Assembly: GCA_963678465.1 (NCBI GenBank)
Contig: OY782858.1
Location: 1,612,001 to 1,676,000, forward strand
Source of the DNA: Paludibacter sp963678465
Lineage (GTDB): Bacteria > Bacteroidota > Bacteroidia > Bacteroidales > Paludibacteraceae
Direction: 5' to 3'
DNA: 64,000 bases
Of the stretch, positions 8,239-14,623 are shown piece after piece; positions within the stretch are counted from its first letter, which is position 1, and the number at the start of each line of letters is the position of its first letter. The notes under the pieces were generated by a model. It had not been told where the DNA came from. It saw only the letters and a list, made by a program, of their open reading frames with translations, and did not search any database. Made by a program: the position numbers and the translations under genes.

Positions 8239-8487
8239 GTGAAAATAGAATTAAACGACGTGAGAAATAGAATCTTTGAATTAATCTGGCTTGCGACAAA
8301 CTTACTATTAATCGGCAAGTACTTTCTCGACAAGATTACAATTCGATGTGAACCTTGCATTGACTTAAACGACTGTCCTCCTTGCCAGACAGATTTTATG
8401 AAGAATTTTTGGCTATATCTGCTGATTTTAAATATCGTTTTCTGTATTGGATTTTTTGTGAAGAAAAAAAACAATATTAACCTTTAG
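8239..8487 (+). CDS. Small two-helix membrane protein (cassette U3)
   Basis: I start it at the GTG at 8239 (82 aa) because the upstream in-frame ATG at 8128 lies inside the beta hairpin, outside the unit, and would encode repeat sequence. There are two probable membrane helices, IFELIWLATNLLLIGKYFL and FWLYLLILNIVFCIGFFV. Between them a loop has four cysteines (C-E-P-C ... C-P-P-C). The end is Lys/Asn-rich. The paired CxxC motifs could bind a metal or form disulfides. I do not recognise the family. It lies 14 nt before the next gene. Confidence 0.55.
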   Translation: MKIELNDVRNRIFELIWLATNLLLIGKYFLDKITIRCEPCIDLNDCPPCQTDFMKNFWLYLLILNIVFCIGFFVKKKNNINL

Positions 8488-8501
8488 CTAAAGTATTGAA
8501 A

Positions 8502-8825
8502 ATGAAAAAAATTAAACTGAATATAATATTATTTGGCGTAATATTTACTCTTTTATTTATAACAATGAAGCTGACTGGCAGTATTGGAAGAACTTCTCCA
8601 GGACCAATTTCTCTTAAAGAAACTATTGAAAAAACACCTGAGATATTCGTTTTTTCCATTGTCTCATTGATTTTATTAAATTTAGTTGTAAGAAACACAA
8701 ATAAATCAGAAGAAAAAGCTATTGAAGCTGCACGCAAACGCATAGAAGAAAGAGAGAAGAAAGAACAACTAGAAAAAAATGATTCAATTGAAAGAGAAAA
8801 TAACGACCAAATAAAAGAGAGTTAG
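8502..8825 (+). CDS. Small membrane protein with charged helical tail (cassette U3)
   Basis: The product is about 107 aa from the ATG at 8502 (a TTG two codons upstream is less likely). There are two hydrophobic segments (about 6-24 and 47-64) and then a strongly charged Glu/Lys/Arg helix (about 68-105) that looks like a coiled coil. It is probably co-transcribed with the gene at 8239. A small inner-membrane protein with a cytosolic tail is likely. The family is not recognised. Confidence 0.6.
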   Translation: MKKIKLNIILFGVIFTLLFITMKLTGSIGRTSPGPISLKETIEKTPEIFVFSIVSLILLNLVVRNTNKSEEKAIEAARKRIEEREKKEQLEKNDSIERENNDQIKES

Positions 8826-8917
8826 TTCCCAAAAACAAGAAATTGAATTGGTGGAAAAGCAAATAGACACCTAAGAAAAGGAAACAACGAACCAGTAAAA
8901 CGACTAAACGGCCATGC

Positions 8918-8975
8918 TGCTAATACTTATGCTTCCTGCGGTCGGGACGACCCAGCAAGGAAGCGTCGGTTGAAC
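8918..8975. repeat. attC-like hairpin, class alpha, site C
   Basis: The site runs from TGCTAAT (8918-8924) to GTTGAAC (8969-8975), with the stem GCTTCC (8931-8936)/GGAAGC (8959-8964). It is the same as sites A and B. Confidence 0.55.
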
Positions 8976-9175
8976 CGTATTCCCGCTTGCAGGAAGCTTG
9001 ATTTAACGAGCGTTAAGAAGAAAAATGTTTCCTATGGAGAAAGCGGCACTTTTTTACACTTTATAAGCAGAAGTGACGTGAGAATGGTTGGTTTGTTGGC
9101 ACAAATATAGGATATATTTATGGAAATTCAAAAACAGTACAATCAAAGCCCTTCCCGAAGGGAATTTAGTTCAAC
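8969..9175. mobile_element. 207-bp non-autonomous derivative of the mobile unit
   Basis: It has the same GTTGAAC and GTTCAAC boundaries and subterminal sequence (CCCGCTTGCAGGAAGC on the left, CCCTTCCCGAAGGG on the right) as the 2530-bp unit, but no recombinase or transposase. Relative to the full unit, a 20-bp block is missing from each terminal repeat: the block beginning AGCTTCGCTGAT on the left and its complementary partner on the right. The shortened ends still pair (GTTGAAC...ATTCCC with GGGAAT...GTTCAAC). No gene is supported inside it. Confidence 0.65.
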
Positions 9176-9321
9176 ACACGCCTATGTTCATTGGCTGGCT
9201 GACCCCGTTAAGACGGGGCAGGCAGTGCATTCCGGCAGTTTTGCTCCCGCATTCACTTTGTCGTTCCACGACAGGAAATACGCCCGCAGACCGCCAATGC
9301 CCATAGCCTCAGTCGTTATGG
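9169..9321. repeat. attC-like hairpin, class beta, site 4
   Basis: The site runs from GTTCAAC (9169-9175) to GTTATGG (9315-9321). The arms GCCTATGTTCATTGGC (from 9180) and GCCAATGCCCATAGCC (to about 9308) pair. An additional CCCCGTTAAGACGGGG hairpin at about 9203-9218 makes this site longer than the others. Short ORFs here lie within the hairpin and are not credible genes. Confidence 0.5.
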
Positions 9322-10165
9322 GGCAAGCCAAAAAAAAATAGAAAATCATTGAATTACTAGGCTAATAATCAAAAATAGAATATTGAAATTTAAAGACGAA
9401 AGCGACTACTAATCAAAATGTAAAAAAACACCTATTTAATCGAAATGTAAAAAACAATCGAATATGAAAAAGATCTTAATTATCATTCTCCTTACAACAA
9501 TCTTCTCTGACATTAAATCACAAGAAAGAACTTTTGAAGCCCCTGATTACGAAAAAATCAGTTTAGAAATTCAAGATAGTTCGTCTATTTATTATTACCC
9601 CAAGTTAATGTCAAGATTAGTTGTATATGATACGACTTTGACAATCGTAGATTATAAACATTTGTATTATGGATATATTTTTCAAAAAGAATATCAGCCA
9701 TATTGGAGATCTTCTGATGAAGAGAAATTAGTCAAGTTCTATAGAAGCAAAAAAATAAGTGAAAAAGACTATGATAAAATTATTGAGCTTGCAAGTCATT
9801 CTATAAACGAATTTCCATTCGACCTTAGACAAATGAATTTTATGGGATACATATATCATTTAAAAGGAAACGAGGAAATGTCATTAAAAATCAACCGAAG
9901 ATTTCATGGCACATTTGCAGCAATTATGTCAACAGGAGATGGGAAGACATGCGAAACAGGTTATCACGTAATCTCAGTAAGTCACGAATATGTTTTTCTA
10001 AATCTCTTTGAATTCAGTATGACTTCACAAGCATTAACAGGTGATTGTGATTATTTATCAATCAAGAAAGACCAAAGAAATATTGACGGAGTGTATTTCA
10101 ATATTAAAAAACTCATGGATAAAAATCTCGAGACTTTCAAAACAAAATAAAAGGCTACACATAAT
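9315..10165 (+). mobile_element. Cassette-like unit U4 (DUF4919-like protein)
   Basis: The unit starts GTTATGGGGCAAGCC and ends GGCTACACATAAT. Complementarity is weaker than in U1-U3 (GTTATG...AGCC with GGCT...CATAAT). It carries one gene at 9464-10150 after about 140 bp of AT-rich leader. Confidence 0.4.
9464..10150 (+). CDS. Secreted DUF4919-like protein (cassette U4)
   Basis: The product is 228 aa with a signal peptide (1-20, MKKILIIILLTTIFSDIKSQ). The mature start F-E-A-P-D-Y-E-K-I followed by S-I-Y-Y-Y-P-K-L-M, D-T-T-L-T and L-Y-Y-G-Y-I-F-Q is the pattern I associate with DUF4919, secreted Bacteroidota proteins of unknown role and about this length. An envelope location is likely. It is the sole gene of its unit, read in the same direction as the other cargo genes. 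Confidence 0.75.
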   Translation: MKKILIIILLTTIFSDIKSQERTFEAPDYEKISLEIQDSSSIYYYPKLMSRLVVYDTTLTIVDYKHLYYGYIFQKEYQPYWRSSDEEKLVKFYRSKKISEKDYDKIIELASHSINEFPFDLRQMNFMGYIYHLKGNEEMSLKINRRFHGTFAAIMSTGDGKTCETGYHVISVSHEYVFLNLFEFSMTSQALTGDCDYLSIKKDQRNIDGVYFNIKKLMDKNLETFKTK

Positions 10166-10289
10166 ACTTATGCTTCCTGCGGTCGGAACGACCCAGCAAG
10201 GAAGCGTCAGTTGAACCTATTCTCTTTGTCGCTGTGCGGCAGCGAATGCTTCCGCAAACCGCCCGTGACCATAGCCTCGGTAGTTATGC
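10159..10289. repeat. Compact attC-like site joining U4 and U5 without a mobile unit
   Basis: It starts as a class alpha site (ACATAAT, then GCTTCC/GGAAGC stem at 10172-10205, then GTTGAAC at 10210-10216). It passes directly into the right half of a class beta site (TCGCTGTGCGGCAGCGA hairpin, CATAGCC, GTTATGC at 10283-10289). No 2530-bp or 207-bp unit lies between. It is either an unoccupied or ancestral site, or the scar of a unit lost by recombination between alpha and beta. Confidence 0.5.
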
Positions 10290-11273
10290 GTAAGTGTAGA
10301 AAAAATACAGACAGAAATTATGAAAGTGAAACTGTTTCTTATTTGGACTTTTATTATTGTTTCAGCTAACTTGTTGGGACAGGTTGTTTATGACACGATT
10401 CAAAAAAAGAATTATGTTTTTGGAGGTGATATCTTTGAAAAACCAGTCGTTTTTAGGAACTTTTCAGGCCAATTTTGTGAGAACTTTATCAAAATTGACT
10501 TCAATAAATTGCCAGAAAAGACGGGGAGAGTGATTGTGTCGACTACTTTTACGAAAAATGGGTATATTGAGAACACAAGAATTGTGAAAAGTATTAATCC
10601 ATATTTTGACTCAATTGCATTTTATTCAGTATCTAATCTGAAAAACTGGTTGCCGGGTATGCGTAGAGGTAAATTTGTTGACATAGACATGACATTTCCG
10701 ATTAACTTTAGCAGTGATTTCTTGAAATTAAAGGAACTTGAAAAGGCTTTTGATGATTTATTTAAGACGACTGAGAGTGAATTTAAAAGTCGCCAAAATT
10801 ACTTTGACTTTTGCAACTCAGATTCAGATAACCAAATGATAATCAATAATTTTGAATACTTCACGAACTTTATTGCCGACAACCTTTCTGATAGTTGTTT
10901 CACTTATGTTTTCAAATATAGCAGACAGGACGTTGACAGAAAATGCAGAACAAAAATCATATTGTCAAATTCAAATGACAGTAAATTAATTCTGATTAAC
11001 CCGAATAAAAAGAATATAATTTACACGACACAAAATAAAAGTAAGTTATATCTGAATAAAAATATTGAATATGTATTAATAGCATTCAAGGATGTAGGAA
11101 CAGACAATCCTAAACTTGCGATAAAACATATTGAAACTAGAAAGATTAATGTATTCTCATTAGAATTTAACAGTATGACTAAGAAAGATTTTATTAATGA
11201 ATTGAGTAAATTCGTTTCTCTGTCGAAAGATTTGAAATGACAAAATAATACGAAAAAGCACCTAACGCATAAT
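10283..11273 (+). mobile_element. Cassette-like unit U5 (TonB-C-like secreted protein)
   Basis: The unit starts GTTATGCGTAAGTG and ends CACCTAACGCATAAT, complementary except for two mismatches. It carries one gene at 10320-11240, beginning only 37 bp into the unit. Confidence 0.5.
10320..11240 (+). CDS. Secreted protein with TonB C-terminal-like domain (cassette U5)
   Basis: The product is 306 aa with a signal peptide (1-20). Residues about 45-130 (G-R-V-I-V-S-T-T-F-T-K-N-G-Y-I-E-N-T-R-I-V-K-S ... W-L-P-G-M-R-R-G-K-F-V-D-I-D-M-T-F-P-I-N-F) follow the pattern of the TonB C-terminal domain found in many Bacteroidota energy-transducer-like proteins. There is no N-terminal anchor other than the signal sequence, so this is unlikely to be a working TonB. 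The rest (135-306) is unrecognised. Envelope interaction is plausible; the specific role is unknown. Confidence 0.7.
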   Translation: MKVKLFLIWTFIIVSANLLGQVVYDTIQKKNYVFGGDIFEKPVVFRNFSGQFCENFIKIDFNKLPEKTGRVIVSTTFTKNGYIENTRIVKSINPYFDSIAFYSVSNLKNWLPGMRRGKFVDIDMTFPINFSSDFLKLKELEKAFDDLFKTTESEFKSRQNYFDFCNSDSDNQMIINNFEYFTNFIADNLSDSCFTYVFKYSRQDVDRKCRTKIILSNSNDSKLILINPNKKNIIYTTQNKSKLYLNKNIEYVLIAFKDVGTDNPKLAIKHIETRKINVFSLEFNSMTKKDFINELSKFVSLSKDLK

Positions 11274-11325
11274 ACTTAAGCTTCCTGCGGTCGGGACGAC
11301 CCATCAAGGAAGCGTCTGTATTGAA
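11267..11325. repeat. attC-like hairpin, class alpha, site E (end of array)
   Basis: GCATAAT (11267-11273) is followed by the stem GCTTCC (11280-11285)/GGAAGC (11308-11313). The right box is degenerate (TATTGAATAG instead of GTTGAAC), and no mobile unit follows. This appears to be the last recognisable site of the array. Confidence 0.5.
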
Positions 11326-11350
11326 TAGACCCTTTGACAAGAAAAATAAC

Positions 11351-11620
11351 TTACCTTTCAGACGCCTTACTTTGCCTTTCAGACACTCTACTTTGCCTTT
11401 CAGACACTCTACTTTGCCTTTCAGACGCTCTTGTTACCCTTTCAGACGCTCTTGTTACCATTTCAGACGCTCTTGTTACCCTTTCAGACGCTCCAGTTAC
11501 CCTTTCAGACGCTCCAGTTACCCTTTCAGACGCTCCAGTTACCCTTTCAGACGCTCTTGTTACCATTTCAGACGCTCTTGTTACCATTTCAGACGCTCTT
11601 GTTACCCTTTCAGACTCAAA
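11351..11620. repeat. Array of thirteen 21-bp tandem repeats
   Basis: There are about thirteen copies of a 21-bp unit with core CCTTTCAGACGCTC plus a variable TTGTTA/CAGTTA/TACTTTG tail. Because 21 is a multiple of three, several frames stay open on both strands and would encode low-complexity heptads. Those frames lack a ribosome-binding context and I do not call genes. Variants are clustered (CAGTTAC copies adjacent), which suggests growth by local duplication. The uniform spacing without unique spacers excludes CRISPR. A short CTCGAAAC-type repeat follows at about 11620-11650. Confidence 0.85.
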
Positions 11621-11682
11621 ACTCGAAACTCGAAACCCGAAACTCGAAACAGTGAGGACACAAGGATAAACTGAGCAAGGAC

Positions 11683-11716
11683 AAAAAAAACTCCCATACC
11701 AATGTAGGTATGGGAG
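11683..11716 (-). terminator. Rho-independent terminator of the xylan operon
   Basis: CTCCCATACC (11691-11700) pairs with GGTATGGGAG (11707-11716) around a 6-nt loop. On the minus strand the stem is followed by a run of eight T (the A run at 11683-11690). It lies 36 bp beyond the GH10 stop codon. Confidence 0.9.
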
Positions 11717-11751
11717 TAATTAATTATAAAGCTATTTCAGTGAAAATATGT

Positions 11752-13470
11752 TTATTTTCCTGACAGCCCTTTTGCAAATCCTGCATATGCATGTTTACGT
11801 TTGAAGTCAAGACCCCAAAGTCCGATAGGTTCTCCGGCTCTCCACGATGATTCGTTAGGACTATCTGTTACGGCCCATTGAGTAATACCATATCTTTGCG
11901 CAGCCGGAATCAATTCAAAATAAGCCTTCACTATTTGTTGATAGAAATCGGCCATTTGTTGTAATTGCTCGTTGGTAACCTCACTTGTTTTCAGGCTTGC
12001 TGCACTTCCGGCGGGCTTAATTCCCATATCCAATTCAGATACTTTAATAAGCTTACCTGTAGCTGCCAGATTAGTGAACATTGCTCTGACACCGTCCATT
12101 GTTGTTTCGCCTAAAGTAACGTGCATCTGTGTTCCGATACCATCTACAGTCACACCTTTACTTTCGATATACTTAACGTACTCGATAAGGCCTAAACATT
12201 TTTTCTGATCAGCGTTTTCAAGTCCATAATCGTTCACAAACAATTTATCGGTAGCATTACCATACTTACGTGCAAGCTGAATAGCTCTTACAGCATAGTC
12301 TTTGCCTAGATAATCCTGCCAGTAGAACTCATCAGCGGCAAGTGTTTTACCCAAACCGGTTTTAAGTTTCGAAGGATCGGGCCAATCAGACATCGGTTCG
12401 TTGACTACATCCCATGCTTTTACATAATCTTTACTTGCACCAAGCATAGCTGCAATCCATGTATCGAGCGCCTTATCGATGATTACTCTCTTTTCCTCAG
12501 CTGTTTTTTCAACTGTACCACCGGATGGTTTTTCGTTGAAGAACTCTACTTTTACATTATCGAAATAATAACTTGTAGCATTCTTACCAAGGTTGAAAGC
12601 AATTGTATTACAACCTGCCTGATCGCCTGAAATAGTTATCTCTTTTGTATAAGTCACCCATGTTGGTGTAGAACTTAATGTACCAAAGAAATCCCAATGT
12701 TTATATGCACCTGGAGCTGTGTGAGCCTGGGTTGGATACGAAGCATTGGCATCCGATTTGATATCCATTTTAAATCTCCACTTCTGACCAACAACTGTTT
12801 TTATCGGGAAAGTAATAAATAACTGACAATCCCAATCATTCGTACGTATACTTGCATTCGTAATTTTCAACGCTCTGCCTACACCATCTTTTCCCTGTCC
12901 AACGGCAGTGAAAGATGTTTGTGCATTTGAGTTGTACGAATAGTTGGCTGCATTTGCTGATTCAAAACTCTGTTCTGTAACCACATCCCATCTTGGGTCT
13001 CCAGCTCCGGGCACAATTGTAGGAGCAATGATACTGTTGAGGTATTTTGCATTTTGATTAGTATGCCAGGTCAAAGTGTGTCCATATACCGATACACCTA
13101 CACTTTTTGTATTCGCTAAAAATGTAGTTACATCCGATAAATTGATTTCCCCTTCATCGCTTACAACCGCACCGTGTTTCATTTCGTATCCGGCTGTTAC
13201 TTCATCAAAATTCGTTCGAATTAATTTACTCATAACACCATTTGCATTAAAATCATTGATCGAAACACCAGCCCCTAATTTAAAATTAGGGTTGGCAGCT
13301 CTGTCGACATATGATTTTAAGGTTTCATATTCATTCAGATATTCCATTTGAGCAATGCTCTGTGGTTTTTCTACAGAATATTCGAGCTTGCTATCGTCCG
13401 CACAGGAAATAAAAAATACTGAAGCAGAAGCAAATAGTAAGAATTTATATCTATTTTTCATTTTCATCAT
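11752..13470 (-). CDS. GH10 endo-1,4-beta-xylanase lipoprotein with inserted CBM
   Basis: The product is 572 aa. The lipobox F-I-S-C (Cys23) makes it a lipoprotein, probably on the cell surface. The GH10 barrel starts at about 60 (HTLTWH at 131-136), is interrupted by a beta-sandwich module (about 160-312), and resumes at about 325. The acid/base is Glu358 (WDVVNEP) and the nucleophile Glu479 (KVSELD). A carbohydrate-binding module placed inside the GH10 domain is known from xylan loci of gut Bacteroides. It is the last gene of the susC/D-susC/D operon, 12 bp after the DUF1735 gene. The expected reaction is internal cleavage of xylan at the surface. Confidence 0.95.
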   Translation of the reverse strand: MMKMKNRYKFLLFASASVFFISCADDSKLEYSVEKPQSIAQMEYLNEYETLKSYVDRAANPNFKLGAGVSINDFNANGVMSKLIRTNFDEVTAGYEMKHGAVVSDEGEINLSDVTTFLANTKSVGVSVYGHTLTWHTNQNAKYLNSIIAPTIVPGAGDPRWDVVTEQSFESANAANYSYNSNAQTSFTAVGQGKDGVGRALKITNASIRTNDWDCQLFITFPIKTVVGQKWRFKMDIKSDANASYPTQAHTAPGAYKHWDFFGTLSSTPTWVTYTKEITISGDQAGCNTIAFNLGKNATSYYFDNVKVEFFNEKPSGGTVEKTAEEKRVIIDKALDTWIAAMLGASKDYVKAWDVVNEPMSDWPDPSKLKTGLGKTLAADEFYWQDYLGKDYAVRAIQLARKYGNATDKLFVNDYGLENADQKKCLGLIEYVKYIESKGVTVDGIGTQMHVTLGETTMDGVRAMFTNLAATGKLIKVSELDMGIKPAGSAASLKTSEVTNEQLQQMADFYQQIVKAYFELIPAAQRYGITQWAVTDSPNESSWRAGEPIGLWGLDFKRKHAYAGFAKGLSGK

Positions 13471-13482
13471 AATTTTTTAAAT

Positions 13483-14586
13483 TTATTGAATATACGAAGG
13501 TGAAAAAGTTTCCAACTTAACACCTCTATCGCGAACAACAAGTGTATCTACGGTATTAACAGTGAATTTTTGAATCACTGTGGGTTTATTCGACTTTGGA
13601 AAGCTTGATTCAACCTCATACGCTAGGTTATATCCCAAATGCAATACATCTCTATCTTTATTACCCCAACTCTTCTTTTCTCCTTTCTTTATAAATTCAC
13701 CATTTCCACTTGCAAGAATATTGTAAACTCTTACAGAGTCATTAACCTGATATGCCGTAACAGGTGAAATTGTGCATTTTTGATCCTGAGAAAAATCCAC
13801 ATTTACTTTTAATCCTAAATCTAAGCCCACAAAGCTCTTATGTCCGGGAATCGGTAATGAAACTCTTGATAAAGAAAGTGATGTTAAAGTAATTAATTCA
13901 TCCGATTCAACATATTGTTTATGCCGAATGTTCGTAGTTACTTTTGTACCTTCAGTAATTATCTCTTTACCACGACGTAAGTAGTTGGCATGCCATTGAT
14001 TGATGTACTTTACACAATAAAGCACATAATCCTTAGGCAAAACATCCCAATAAGCAGAATTTGTTCTTTGAGCATTTGCAATTTTGGGAATACCCGAAAG
14101 AATTGAATCTGCATTTGTAACTTTAGTCATTCTTAAAGGAATTACATAAGTATTTGTCAACGCTTTAGGATCTGCAAAAAAAGCATCTGTAAGTTGTACA
14201 TCTACAGCTCCCATCAAAGTTTTATTCAGTGTAATCTTGCTTCCTCCTAACGTATAATAGTTGGAAGGAAGAGCCACTACATTCGATCCGTTAGGGAAGA
14301 ATAGATTTGTACAAAGCGAATTGTCAACAACAAAGTCGATGTCAATTACTTTTTTGTTTTCATATACCCCCCCCATAGCTGCATAAATTTTTAATTTATG
14401 TTGGTTATCAAGGCTTGTATCATATATATCCTCGCCCAGCACAATTGTACGTACCGGAGTTTGATAAGCAAAATATACTGCATTGTATTCATAATCAGGA
14501 AACTCAACGTCCTGGTTATGACATGAATTTAGTGTCAGCAGTGAAAATCCGGCACATAGTATAGATAGAAATTTTATCTGTTTCAT
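13483..14586 (-). CDS. DUF1735-type surface glycan-binding lipoprotein
   Basis: The product is 367 aa, with a signal sequence ending L-N-S-C (Cys22) and hence a lipoprotein. The N-terminal half (Y-N-A-V-Y-F-A-Y-Q-T-P-V-R-T-I-V-L-G-E-D ... I-D-F-V-V-D-N ... Y-Y-T-L) is the DUF1735 pattern. The C-terminal half is probably a second beta-sandwich binding domain. It lies between susD and GH10, the position of the surface glycan-binding protein in known xylan loci. Carbohydrate binding is inferred from context. No catalytic motif is seen. Confidence 0.82.
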   Translation of the reverse strand: MKQIKFLSILCAGFSLLTLNSCHNQDVEFPDYEYNAVYFAYQTPVRTIVLGEDIYDTSLDNQHKLKIYAAMGGVYENKKVIDIDFVVDNSLCTNLFFPNGSNVVALPSNYYTLGGSKITLNKTLMGAVDVQLTDAFFADPKALTNTYVIPLRMTKVTNADSILSGIPKIANAQRTNSAYWDVLPKDYVLYCVKYINQWHANYLRRGKEIITEGTKVTTNIRHKQYVESDELITLTSLSLSRVSLPIPGHKSFVGLDLGLKVNVDFSQDQKCTISPVTAYQVNDSVRVYNILASGNGEFIKKGEKKSWGNKDRDVLHLGYNLAYEVESSFPKSNKPTVIQKFTVNTVDTLVVRDRGVKLETFSPSYIQ

Positions 14587-14623
14587 GTTTAAAATATTAT
14601 TTAATTATTAATTTGGTAAAAAA

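Larger units (their letters stand above)
8203..8924 (+). mobile_element. Cassette-like unit U3 (two small membrane proteins)
   Basis: The unit starts GTTAGCAGCAAGCCG and ends CGGCCATGCTGCTAAT, which are complementary, with a compensatory change relative to U2. It carries two consecutive small genes (8239-8487 and 8502-8825). Confidence 0.5.

Noticed and set aside
9088..9341. Short frames across the 207-bp unit and beta site 4
   Set aside because: They lie in non-coding hairpin sequence that recurs elsewhere with different frames.
11351..11620. CRISPR array
   Set aside because: The repeats are contiguous with a uniform 21-bp period and no unique spacers, and no cas genes are nearby.
11321..11674. 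Open frames on both strands through the 21-bp repeat array
   Set aside because: The frames are open only because the period is a multiple of three. The products would be low-complexity heptads without start context.
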